Below, in pieces: positions 8,048-16,595 of a stretch of DNA of 25,555 nucleotides. Below the pieces are notes generated by a model. The model was not told where the DNA came from. It searched no databases and saw nothing but the letters and a program-made list of their open reading frames with translations. Position numbers and translations under genes: made by a program. This stretch comes from Chara braunii (lineage: Eukaryota; Streptophyta; Charophyceae; Charales; Characeae), in assembly GCA_003427395.1 (NCBI GenBank), contig BFEA01000084.1, positions 2,630,049 to 2,655,603 of the forward strand, given 5' to 3'. Positions within the stretch are counted from its first letter, which is position 1. Each line of letters begins with the position of its first letter.

Positions 8048-9198
8048 GGTATCATCGTCGATAGGATAGCTTGGGTCGGGATATCGTCACCGCGCACGAA
8101 CACGTGCAGGACAGGCAGACTCAGTGACTCCTCAGCGTGTTCATATGGGATGACGGTTCCGCCTCGAATCTTTTTGGGTGGGCGGATCGATGTTCAAGAA
8201 TGCGTGTAAGGGCGCGACTCGGATCGCGTTTACACGTGTCCTCGCGCGGCGTTCGCAGAGCCAGATCTCTGATCGTTTGGATTATGCAAGATGCGACCAC
8301 ATCACAACCCTCATCGTGAGATAAGCAAAAACGAGAACAAAATCACTATCGGGACTAGATTCCTATCCCATCTACAGTTGCATCAGGTGTGGGCAAAGAT
8401 TCAACACAAACAAAGAGCAAGGACAGGGATTCTCAACAAAAAGATATACCAACAGGCATAACGTCCACGCATCTACACATTTGTACATCCATTCGTTCGA
8501 TATTCATACGCATAATGCAATCGGGATAGACATAGCAAAGACGAGTGTGAGCAAAAACCCAAGCCCAGAATTCAGAAAGCCGAAAACGGAAATAAGGACG
8601 GGCAAACCGCCCGGAGCCGTAATCAAAATGTATGTACACAGGTGAAGAGGGGGAAGAGACAAAGAAACCACAAATCCACGTCCCTCATCCTCAACTCTCT
8701 TTTCCTCTCTCTCTCTCTCCGATGCGGACAGTCCGTCGTCACGCATCAACCCACGAAGTTGTCACCCCGCTTAGTCCTCCCGCACCCGTCGGATTCGTCC
8801 GTGCCCACAGTCCGTCGTGGCCCACGTCAATCCCACACGTTCGCCACCAGCCTGTCGGGTCACCCAACTCCCACTCTACTCACCTCTTACTTCGCTCGTG
8901 TGTCGACCCTTCCTGATCACGCAACCCCGAGCTTCCAACAACGGGTTAAGAGAGCTGACTAATTGCGCAGCCGAAATTTATAGCGTGCATGCATGCGCGA
9001 AGAACACAGAATTATCAGGACTTGGAGTGAGGATTAGAGAGAGAACGCCTGCGTTCTGCATGATCGGCCGCGGCGTGGGGGACGTAACCCTTCTCCACGC
9101 ATCGATCCGAGCATGCAAGCCGCGGATTACAAAATTTCAGCAAAAGAAAGAGAGGGAGGGCGGGAGAGACGAAATGCAAGAAGAGAGATACAGTTACA

Positions 9199-9681
9199 AT
9201 GGCGTCCGCCCAAAATTACAGTTACACACGCGATGAAGGGCGCCTGCTAATCAGAGTTCCGTTGCAGCCGCATGAAGAAGCGCATAAACAAAAGGCGTCG
9301 AGCGGCAAATTCCTATCTAATGCGAGAAAGCAAAAAAGAAGCACCAATTCAGAAGGAAAGTCCGAAATTCCGAGAGCCATTGGGGGCTCGACAAAATTTG
9401 AAAAAGATTCAAGAGGAATTTCAAAAAACAGAACGAAGCAATTTCCCGCGCGATGTCCGCGCCCAAAAGATCGAAAACCGAACTTAAAAGAAACGACGTC
9501 GATATTAATCGCGCGCGCGCGTGGCGTCGCGCCAAACAACCATCCGACCAATCAATTCACCGGCCGTCCCAGGATACACCCAGCCCCAAAGAAGCGACGA
9601 AAAGGACGAAGAAGCAAAGGTACTGATGCAATTTTCCACCGATCCCGATTTCCCGTAATTGGCCCAATCTTCCCAGCTTAG
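9199..9681 (+). CDS. Hypothetical basic protein, 160 aa, in the insertion
   Basis: The start is in a good plant context (TTACAATGGCGTCC). The product begins MASAQNYSYTRDEG and is hydrophilic and basic, with Lys/Arg clusters such as PKKRRKGRRSKG near residues 130-145 that would suit nuclear localisation or nucleic-acid binding. There is no known domain, signal peptide or membrane segment. It ends about 70 bp before the right boundary of the insertion, on the strand opposite to the LINE. The favourable start context is the main reason to list it; chance is quite possible. Confidence 0.3.
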   Translation: MASAQNYSYTRDEGRLLIRVPLQPHEEAHKQKASSGKFLSNARKQKRSTNSEGKSEIPRAIGGSTKFEKDSRGISKNRTKQFPARCPRPKDRKPNLKETTSILIARARGVAPNNHPTNQFTGRPRIHPAPKKRRKGRRSKGTDAIFHRSRFPVIGPIFPA

Positions 9682-9732
9682 GACCCCTCGTTGCAACCGC
9701 GCAGAAACTCACGCGTTACAGAAAGTGGTTCG

Positions 9733-11540
9733 TCACAGTTTCTCCGGCGACGCCCAATCCTGCTGAACAGGGTCCCAGACATCACCTACTGCGTAGATCC
9801 ATTTTTGAGCCCAGGATAGCCACGGCGAGTTTGCTGTGAGCAGAAAGGGGTTGCCAGTCTCATCCAAGATGAAAGGGTTGCCGAACATCGCCTGTCTCCA
9901 TATGGAGTGCCACCTGTTGGGTGGGTGCTTTTGCTTGGACCTCGTTTCCTCCACAGTTTTAACATGTTTGTCCAAAGGGGGTCATTGGGGATGTCGTCCC
10001 TGGTGGCCTGCGCCATACCCGTCTCGTGTTTGTGTTTGCGGGGGCCTGGGATTGTCCAGTGGTTATTGGTCAACCACTTAAAGGGGTCCACGCGGTGAGG
10101 GGGTGCCGATTGGGGTGCCAGGCCAGCAATCTGCACACAGGCCACCGGTGCCCAAGGTATGTTGTTTCCGACAAGGAGTCTGATCAGCACCTTGAAAATC
10201 ATTGTCTCCTTCTCCCTCTCCGGGTCCAGTATTCCTAATCCTCCTTTGGCTCTTGGTTGTGTGAGGGTGTCCCAGCTCACCCTATTCATGCAACTCCCAG
10301 ATTTGGCGCTGTTTTTCCAAAGGTACGTGGTCAGCTTCTTTTTTAGCCTGGTGTATTGCTGTGGGTTCAGTGGCCACACTGCCAGTTTGTACCATATGGC
10401 CGCGAGGATAGCATTGTTGATTGCCAACGCCCGCCCTACCAGGGATGTGTGCAGCCCCTCCCATCTTGCCAGGCGGCCGATAGCCGAGTTCATAAGGTTG
10501 TCCCCATGATCCAACGGAGGTCCCAGTGCCGTTAGCCTTACCCCCAAAATCATGATGGCATCTTTTTTTCTCGCCCATGATACACACGGCTCCAGTGGAG
10601 GGGCCTGGTCTTGGGGGTGGAGCCACCAACCCTCTATCTTAGAGCCCCAATTCAATGTCATGTCTGCCACCAGGGAAAAGAGGTGTATGGTTTGGGCCAC
10701 GGCCTGAAGGCTATCGGCATTTGCCCGTATGAGGACCGTAAGGTCATCTGCGAACAATGACGTCACCGGGATGAGATGGTCAGGAATATCCGGCATGGGC
10801 ACTTTGCTGATTTTCGGGTGGGCTCTGATCTTCGCTGCAAGGGCCTCAATGACTATTACGAAGAGGAGGGGCGCAATGGGGTCTCCTTGTCTCATCGATC
10901 TCTGCAACTTTATGGGTGGTGAGAGATGGTCATTAAGCATTATGTTAGTGGTGGCTGATCTATGAAGGAGGCACACCCAATGGCAAAACTCGGGGCCAAA
11001 GTTCATTTTCATCAGATACATGTCCAGGAAGTCCCAGTCAACGTGGTCATATGCTTTCTCAAAATCTATAAACAGAACTGCGACTAGGACCTTGCGCTGA
11101 CGTGCATATTTGATAGTTTCATTGACCAAAAGGATATTATCCTGGATATTTCGGTTGGGCATAAAGCCCGTCTGATCTGGATGAACCAGTATATTCATAA
11201 ACGACAGCAGGCGGATGGTGAGAGCCTTAGCCACCAGTTTGTATGGGACCGGGAGGAGGGTGATGGGTCTATAATTTCTTATGTCTTCCTTGTCTCCCTT
11301 TTTATAGATGAGTGTGGTCACTCCTTGGCCTATCATGCCCCCAAAGGAACCTTCCTTCTGGACGCTTGCTATATAGTCCATCAGATCATCTTTAAGAAGG
11401 GTGCAGAAGCGCACCCAGAATTCTTTCGGGAAGGAGTCAATTCCCAGTGTTTTCTCATCCTCCGTGTCCTGTAGGGCCGCCCAGATCTCATCCGATGTGA
11501 GTGGTTTATCCAGGGCGGTTTTTTGTGTCGGTGTTAGGCA
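9733..11540 (-). pseudogene. LINE reverse transcriptase, single frameshift
   Basis: The RT core is open from the stop near 11541 to beyond the catalytic region. Visible conserved blocks in order: NYRPITLLPVPYKLVAK, DQTGFMPNRNIQDNI, FIDFEKAYDHVDW (first catalytic Asp), MRQGDPIAPLLFV and SLFADDLTVL (catalytic FADD), all intact. Upstream in the same frame are TLGIDSFPKEFW-type sequences. Near 9930-9960 the frame shifts: one frame ends at 9786 with non-homologous sequence, while the correct continuation (QAMFGNPFILDETGNPF to WASPEKL) is in the frame ending at 9733. The frame at 9733 then meets the boundary of the 2.3-kb insertion. Enzyme activity is unlikely as it stands. Confidence 0.88.
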
Positions 11541-11543
11541 TGA

Positions 11544-12032
11544 TTACACTTCTTGAAGTAGCTCCTCTCTAGCTTTCCAAACATCCCCAAGGTTCTTAGT
11601 GGGGGTTCGTGATGTGAACAGGTCTGTGTAATATTTGGCAGCGTAGTCAGCTATTGTATAGGCATTTGTTGTGACCGGAGCAGAGTTGTCCAGAGAATGT
11701 CTAAGCCAAGGGACAGCGGAGGCCCGCGCTCGGGCTTTTGCTTTGTTAAAGAACGATCTCGCCATTGTCCCATCCGTGTGTTCTCGTTTGATTCTAGCTT
11801 GTATCCTCCATGCCTGGGTTTGTCTTTGTAGGTAGTCTTGCAGGTGATCCCTTGCCTCTTGCAGTTTTTCAAAGGAGGGGATGTGCTGAGGGTTGTCCAT
11901 GAGTTCATCATCCCAATCTTCGAGTTCTTGCATGAGGCGATCCAGGATCGCCTTACGGTCTCTCGCACACTGCACGAAGAATTTCTTAGTCCTATCTCTC
12001 AGCTGAGCAATGCCGTCATTAAACCAGTCCAC
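11544..12032 (-). CDS. LINE ORF2 segment between endonuclease and RT
   Basis: About 162 codons in the same frame as the endonuclease upstream and the RT downstream, limited by TAA at both ends. The sequence is Gln, Glu and Arg rich and probably helical (ELEDWDDELMDNPQH, RIQARIKREHTDGT) and ends with YAAKYYTDLFTSR, a region that precedes the RT in plant LINEs. It is part of ORF2 and not a separate gene. The ATG at its start is internal. Confidence 0.75.
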   Translation of the reverse strand: MDWFNDGIAQLRDRTKKFFVQCARDRKAILDRLMQELEDWDDELMDNPQHIPSFEKLQEARDHLQDYLQRQTQAWRIQARIKREHTDGTMARSFFNKAKARARASAVPWLRHSLDNSAPVTTNAYTIADYAAKYYTDLFTSRTPTKNLGDVWKAREELLQEV

Positions 12033-12069
12033 GGTTTGTCGCTCTTCCAGTTGCGGTTTTTTGGACCGC

Positions 12070-12378
12070 CAGTATTACCAGAATTCGTGAATCATATCTT
12101 TGAATTTGGAGAGGGACAACAGCGAGGTGTTGAGCTTATAGAATCCAGACCCCCTCTTGATATGAGTGTGGAAGGAGAGCCCCAGCGTTATCATTCTGTG
12201 GTCAAAGGATTTGCATGGGCTGATCGCAGCAATTTCCGCGGTTGTGGTTAGGCCCATAAGGTCCTTAGACACGAGGGCCAGGTCTATGCGCGAGTTAGCT
12301 AATCCTCTCTCCCCTCTGGAGGACAAGCATGTGTACGCTTTCCGGGTCGGGTGCAATATTTTGTAAGCGTCCTGCAGT
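12070..12378 (-). pseudogene. LINE endonuclease, C-terminal half only
   Basis: Recognisable as the C-terminal part of an AP-type (exonuclease/endonuclease/phosphatase) domain: LHPTRKAYTCLSSRG, then SRIDLALVSKDL and SFDHRMITLGL, matching the family pattern in which SRID and the SDHR motif carry catalytic Asp and His. Here the usual SDHR reads FDHR. The N-terminal half with the catalytic Glu is missing. A TAA near 12073 separates it from the next in-frame segment. Confidence 0.8.
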
Positions 12379-12616
12379 TCAGGACCTAGTGTGCCCAGGC
12401 AATATTGGTTGTGAAACGTGCAGTACTAAGGTCCATGAGTTGTCGGTGGATGAACCAGGTGAAGGGAGTATGCTTCTGCAGATGCATCTTTGGATCCATA
12501 AGTAGTATGACAGGGATGATGCCCTTCGGGAACGAGAGAGAGTTCGGGATTACTGCCCCCAGCACCCTTTCCACGCTTGTCTCACAGCCAAGGTCACCCA
12601 AGGTCATTCTTGTAAA

Positions 12617-12729
12617 GGGGACGCTGGACCCGTCTTCCAGCAGGTGATGCTCCCCACCAATAGATGGAGCCCCTCCTCAGGTACTAGCGGTGTCTGCTCT
12701 TACCAGCACCACTAGTACCGAACGGAGAT

Positions 12730-12770
<41 letters not shown>
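12617..12770 (+). mobile_element. Short poly(A) SINE-like element, long form
   Basis: It starts GGGACGCTGGACCCG, continues GCTCCCCACCAATAGATGG, then a hairpin: GGTACTAGCGGTG pairs with CACCACTAGTACC (12 of 13 positions) around a loop containing TGCTCTTACC. It ends ATGTTT followed by A37 (12734-12770). It is homologous to the elements at 4818-4957 and 22566-22640. Flanks TCTTGTAAAG and TCTTTTGAGG may be a decayed target duplication. Confidence 0.75.
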
Positions 12771-12773
<3 letters not shown>

Positions 12774-12843
12774 TCTTTTGAGGAAACCGTGACGGAAAAA
12801 GCCGGTTGGCACCCCAAAAATGATCAGAGCAACTGGATGAAAG

Positions 12844-12903
12844 ACTAGGAGAGGATGCTCTTACCGCCTCTCCTAGTACTTTTTTTTTTTTTTTTTTTTT
12901 TTT
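12844..12903 (+). other. 11-bp hairpin followed by T24
   Basis: ACTAGGAGAGG (12844-12854) pairs perfectly with CCTCTCCTAGT (12867-12877). The loop ATGCTCTTACCG has the same core as the SINE hairpin loop. T24 follows at once (12880-12903). An identical structure lies at about 13522-13587. It resembles an RNA polymerase III-type end, but transcription is not shown. Confidence 0.7.
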
Positions 12904-13141
12904 CTCAAACGGGCCCAGTGCCCAAGGCTCATATTATGGGGGTCGTGGAAGCGGGAGATGGCAGTGAGTCGGCAGGGGTGCAGGCATCTTTGTGCTGTGT
13001 GGACACGGGGGGGCGTGTGTGGACGAATTGGCAGCGTGTGACCTGGGTGTGCTGGTCTGAGCGTCCATAGGGCATTGATTTCCCTGGAGGTTCGTCATAT
13101 GGTTCATGCTGGTGATCCGTTTCGCTGTGGAGCGCATATCC

Positions 13142-13495
13142 TCATTCCTTCATTTTGATAGGGAGGACGTAGGGAGGGTCATCCCACTGGTTGTGTTCTT
13201 CCAACACATTATCCTCTAGCAGCATTTGCATGAAAGTCAGGACCTCAGAGTGTGCCCAGGCAATATTGGTTGTGAAACGTGCAGTACTAAGGTCCATGAG
13301 TTGTCGGTGGGTGAACCAGGTGAAGGGAGTATGCTTCTGCAGACGCATCTTTGGATCCATAAGTAGTATGACAGGGATGATGCCCTTCGGAACAAGAGAG
13401 AGTTCGGGATTACTGCCCCCAGCACCCCTTCCATGCTTGTCTGACAGATCCAACATTCTTCTGAGGATACCGTGACGGTAAAAGCCGGTTGGCAC
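13142..13495 (-). pseudogene. Unrecognised protein fragment in duplicated block
   Basis: An open minus-strand frame of 117 codons with ordinary composition; the stretch from PKGIIPVILLMDPKM through THRQLMDLSTARF to WAHSEVLTFMQMLLEDNV looks like real protein, and the first part is repeated at 12386-12607 with a few replacements. I do not recognise the family. It may be a captured host gene fragment or part of an unknown retroelement polyprotein. The first 30 or so residues come from the hairpin-associated flanking repeat and are probably not original. Confidence 0.35.
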
Positions 13496-13621
13496 CCCAA
13501 AAAATGATCAGAGCAACTGGATGAAAGACTAGGAGAGGATGCTCTTACCGCCTCTCCTAGTACTTTTTTTTTTTTTTTTTTTTTTTTCCTCAAACGGGCC
13601 CAGTGCCCAAGGCTCATATTA
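13237..13621. repeat. Duplicated block, copy 2 (no SINE)
   Basis: Uninterrupted counterpart of 12379-12936, including the hairpin plus T24 (13522-13587) and the CAAACGGGCCCAGTGCCCA tail. It lies in the same orientation, about 860 bp downstream. Confidence 0.85.
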
Positions 13622-14819
13622 ATCATAAACAACCAGAGGCCGGGGTCCTCACAGTCTACCCGGAATAAGGATCATCTGGGAGCGTTACCCAGTTTCGCTT
13701 ACAGGGAGGAGCCCTGCAGGGGACCAACCCCCTCTCCTCGTACTTTCGGTCCGGCTATTTTGTAAAAAAAAAAAAAAAAAAAAAGGGAAGAAAAGCCGGT
13801 TAGCACCTGAACATGCGAGGGAGAATGGTCGGAAGATGCGGAAATAGTAGTAGGCCTGGCCCCCACTGGCCGGCGGCCTGGAAAAGTTTGGGCGCTCTAG
13901 TGTTTTCCAGACCCCGCCGGTGTTGGAAACTGGTGTGGAAAGTCGGCCCCGGAAGGAATTCCAGACCCCACCGTGCTTGGAAGAAGGTCGCAGAAATGCT
14001 GATGGGGCGTTTCTACTCGGTCGGCGGTCGGGAAATTCAACGCCCACCACTTCCCATTCCCTTTCCAAGGAGGCGTCCAGACGAGCAGGGGGGGAGGCAT
14101 GTCCATCTGTTTCCAGACAACGGCTGGACGGCGTGGACCACACACCCTCGTCGTGGACCGTTTTTTGGACCGGGAGGCCGCCGTGGTCATGCTCTTCTTT
14201 TTTGACGTAGCACGGTTCTCCCAAGGGCCCAAGGGTCTGAGCCATCCATGCTCCCCTCACTTTATGAACAGCATGGTGAACTGCCCGCATCCAATGGATA
14301 CACGGCAACGCTGTGACTGTGATGGGAACGACATCGACTCTTGCACACCAGCTGTCGTAGCCACTTGACGAGCGCACAACCTTCGCGGACCCGTGCACCC
14401 TCCTCCTTCGTCGAGGGCTATGGCTTCCTGTCAGTGCTCTGTACCTGCACTCCCACTCTGGATGGTCCGGCCGGGAAAAGTGGTTCCAACAGCAGGAGTG
14501 TGGGGGGGGGTGTGGACAGCCGCCGATGCTCCCAACGGTAATTTTCGTGCACAGCCGGGTCCCGCCGCCCGAGCGGACCCCGTGAGGCCGTTGTGTGCTG
14601 CACGGTACTTGTGCGGCACCCGCCACCCGGGTCGCGCACGGCCACACACGGACATGTCCTGGTGCAGGCCGATAGAAGGCCATGGACCACAGCCCGGCCA
14701 GACTTGCCTTTTCGGGAAACACCCAGGGGGGGATTTCCTATTCGGGCATGCCCATCCGTTTCCAGTGGCAAGAGTCAAGGGTGGTGGTGGGGTCTCAACG
14801 AAAGGTGGCAAGTTCTTAG
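13622..14819. other. GC-rich unrecognised region
   Basis: A 345-codon minus-strand frame (13685-14722) and several shorter frames on both strands are open here, as expected in GC-rich DNA. None shows a domain I recognise and I do not call a gene. Small direct repeats exist: TTCCAGACCCC at 13905 and 13959 (54-bp period), and a CATGYCCATCYGTTTCCAG motif at about 14098 and 14747. A21 at 13764-13784 is flanked by short inverted CCGGC and GCCGG. AAAGCCGGTTAGCACC near 13792 echoes a motif (AAAGCCGGTTGGCACC) in both duplicated blocks to the left. Confidence 0.5.
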
Positions 14820-15043
14820 CTGTGTAGGGTGAGTGTAGTTGGGTACACCGGGTCGCCGGATCTCCGTGCTGGGGTGGGGTGAAGTGCTTAGATTTGAGTC
14901 CTGGGGCTTCACTTTCACCCCAGCTTACTTAGCCTTATGGTTAGGTGTTAGCCTGCCAAGCCGTTAGACGTGCGTTCGAGTCTCGCATTCGTCACATGCT
15001 TTCGCGCAGTAACCACCGTAGAAATTGTACTACGGAAGAGTGG
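14820..15043 (+). mobile_element. tRNA-related SINE-like element, copy A
   Basis: It starts CTGTGTAGGGTGAGTGT and carries, at about 14930-14981, an A-box-like TAGCCTTATGGTTAGG, a loop CTGCCAA with anticodon GCC (Gly-like), and a B box GTTCGAGTC. A short CCGTAG/CTACGG hairpin follows near 15020-15035. The next 158 bp repeats the same unit. Stem pairing is too poor for a functional tRNA. Confidence 0.65.
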
Positions 15044-15201
15044 CTGTGTAGGGTGAGTGTGGTTGGGTACACCGGGTCGCAGGATCTCCGTGCTGGGGTC
15101 AGGTGAAGTGCTTAGGTTTGAGTCCTCACTTAGCCTTATGGTTAGGTGTTAGCCTGCCAAGCCATTGGACGTGTGTTCGAGTCTCGTATTCGTCACATTA
15201 C
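15044..15201 (+). mobile_element. tRNA-related SINE-like element, copy B
   Basis: Close copy of the preceding element, in the same orientation, with a 25-30 bp deletion upstream of the A box (TTAGCCTTATGGTTAGG at 15130) and B box GTTCGAGTC at about 15176-15184. It runs directly into the 3-bp target of the next element. Confidence 0.65.
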
Positions 15202-15204
15202 TCA

Positions 15205-15715
15205 GGGCATACTCACACGAGGACCAAAAGACCCTAAATCCCAAAATTTGAGTCAGTTTTTGGGTCACACTGGAGAGGCCTGCTACCCAAATGTCTCAAA
15301 CGGTGACCCTTTTGTCAGCGGCCTGCCGGGTCGCGGGAGGACCCTTTTTAAGACCACCTCTAGAGGTGGTCTCAAATTACCTTTCGTTTTTTTTTTTTAT
15401 GTTTGCGAATAGAAGAAAATCGTAGACGAAGAAGACAGCCCGCCAAATAACTGGAAGTGCGACCAGAAACATTTACGTTGTAGCCCGTCATACTGGCGTG
15501 AATTTTATTTTATTTTTTTAATCTATCTTTTTGTTTGGTCCTCCCCCATGTGACCGGGTGCACTTGCCCTGAGTGCAAAATGTCAGGGTCCTTTCTGGAT
15601 GAAGTCCGCCCGTGTGACCACACGGGGACCAAATGCCCCAAATGCCTCAAACCTCAAACAAACCGAACGGAATGCCTCAAATTTTTTAGACTTTTGGTCC
15701 CCTTGTGAGTTTCCC
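15205..15715. mobile_element. Inverted-repeat DNA element, 511 bp, TSD TCA
   Basis: The left end GGGCATACTCACACG with GGACCAAAAG and AATTTGAG matches the reverse complement of the right end (GGGAAACTCACAAGG, GGACCAAAAG, AATTTGAG). TCA flanks both ends (15202-15204, 15716-15718). Inside are a perfect 22-bp palindrome at 15351-15372 and a perfect 8-bp hairpin CCCGTGTG/CACACGGG at 15609-15626. No transposase is visible; it is non-autonomous. Confidence 0.75.
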
Positions 15716-15770
15716 TCAGTTTCGGCCCCCCCCCAAACATTTTTATAGTCCAATGCCCTTGAGTTCTTTC

Positions 15771-15860
15771 TTTTTTTTTTTTTTTTCCGAGGCTACTCTT
15801 TTTTTTCTTTTTTTAAGCCGAGAACGAGGGCTCCCCAAAAAAAAAAAAAAAAAAAAAAAA
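15771..15860. repeat. T16 and A24 tracts
   Basis: T16 at 15771-15786, a mixed T/C stretch, then A24 at 15837-15860. No bracketing direct repeats were found. The opposing T and A tracts could form a stem. Confidence 0.7.
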
Positions 15861-16232
15861 GAAAAGGTCGTGACCTTCCACCTTCCTGCTAGTACGAGCA
15901 AGGCCGCTTTTCAACCCGCTTACCCGCCACAGACAGATTGCGGAGAACATTTTTGTTCGTCAGCTCTGCAACATATGGCACGTCCTGGGTGCCAATCTCT
16001 TTGGCCTTTCCTACTGCCGCTCCTGCTTTGCTTTGAGGTCTTTTCTCTTTTTTTTCCTCCAGATCATCTTTCACCAACTTTGTCCCCTTCTCTGACTTGA
16101 GCGCCCTAGCATACCCAGCCGCCGACCTCCGCCAACTTGAATGGCTTCCAGGAGGAATCACGCGGACTCGACTACTGGAAACGAGAGGACACCCATCATG
16201 ATTCTGCAAGAAGGCAAACAATCGCAAACAAT
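15861..16232. other. No recognised feature
   Basis: Frames of up to about 110 codons are open on both strands but show no recognisable domain. A 10-bp tandem duplication (CAAACAATCG twice) lies at about 16216-16235. Confidence 0.5.
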
Positions 16233-16274
16233 CGGGAAAAATGTTTTTTTTTTTTTTTTTTTTCGGGAAAAATG
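16233..16274. repeat. T20 insertion with perfect 11-bp target duplication
   Basis: CGGGAAAAATG at 16233-16243 is repeated exactly at 16264-16274, and the only sequence between is T20 (16244-16263). No other element sequence is present. Confidence 0.85.
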
Positions 16275-16519
16275 CTTTTCAAAGAGCCATCCAAAAGCTA
16301 TTCAATCAATGTAGAGAACCAAAGATTGCTCTATTTTAGAACTTACAGAAAGAAAAAAAAATAAAAATTAAAAATTAAAAATTAAATTACCCCTTTACCA
16401 GCAATTCAACAATTGGCATCAGTTATTACTACCATCTTCACCCGAACAGAACGCGCGGTTATCTCAGTTATATACAGCTATAATGACCAGGCATTCTATT
16501 CGGCTGAGGATTGTAGTGA

Positions 16520-16522
<3 letters not shown>

Positions 16523-16591
<69 letters not shown>
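16523..16591. repeat. (CT)n microsatellite
   Basis: About 34 uninterrupted CT units. Confidence 0.97.

Positions 16592-16595
<4 letters not shown>

Larger units (their letters stand above)
7401..9757. mobile_element. 2.3-kb CpG-rich insertion inside the LINE
   Basis: GACGCCCAA occurs at both boundaries (about 7401-7409 and 9749-9757), within a longer, imperfect duplication that also includes CAGTTT. Removing the segment would join the LINE sequences ending WASPEKL and starting RAKLKYV. A 9-bp or longer duplication would fit a Mutator-like or a non-LTR insertion, but I see no terminal inverted repeats, no poly(A) and no known transposase. The segment is rich in CpG, with a CG alternating run near 9508-9522 and GCATGCATGCGCG near 8985-8998, unlike the LINE around it. 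It may be a non-autonomous element or captured host DNA. Confidence 0.6.
5935..12378 (-). mobile_element. 5'-truncated plant LINE, interrupted by a 2.3-kb insertion
   Basis: Minus-strand segments give, in order, the endonuclease C-terminal half, a linker, a reverse transcriptase and a C-terminal zinc-finger region. Endonuclease, linker and RT lie in the same frame, separated only by two nonsense codons (near 12073 and 11541). One frameshift lies near 9930-9960. An insertion at about 7.41-9.75 kb divides the region between RT and zinc finger; the parts on either side are again in a common frame. ORF1 and the 5' part of the endonuclease are missing: the element stops abruptly at about 12378, where unrelated duplicated sequence begins. 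No clear poly(A) tail was found below 5935. Reverse transcriptase would copy element RNA at a nicked nuclear target. Confidence 0.88.
12379..12936. repeat. Duplicated block, copy 1, carrying a SINE
   Basis: 12379-12588 is about 96% identical by eye to 13237-13448, and 12771-12936 matches 13449-13621. Between these parts copy 1 has the short SINE and its A37 (12617-12770) plus about 28 bp of other sequence. Copy 2 is uninterrupted and shows the approximate empty site (CATTCTTCTGAGG). The block begins exactly where the LINE endonuclease stops. Confidence 0.85.

Noticed and set aside
8709-8722. Short CT run in the 2.3-kb insertion as a core promoter element
   Set aside because: Pyrimidine runs are common in plant 5' regions, but without TATA or transcript data this cannot be supported.
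13685-14722. 345-codon minus-strand open frame
   Set aside because: GC-rich sequence with overlapping long frames on both strands; no recognisable domain, and the frame starts or ends in unrelated repeat tracts.
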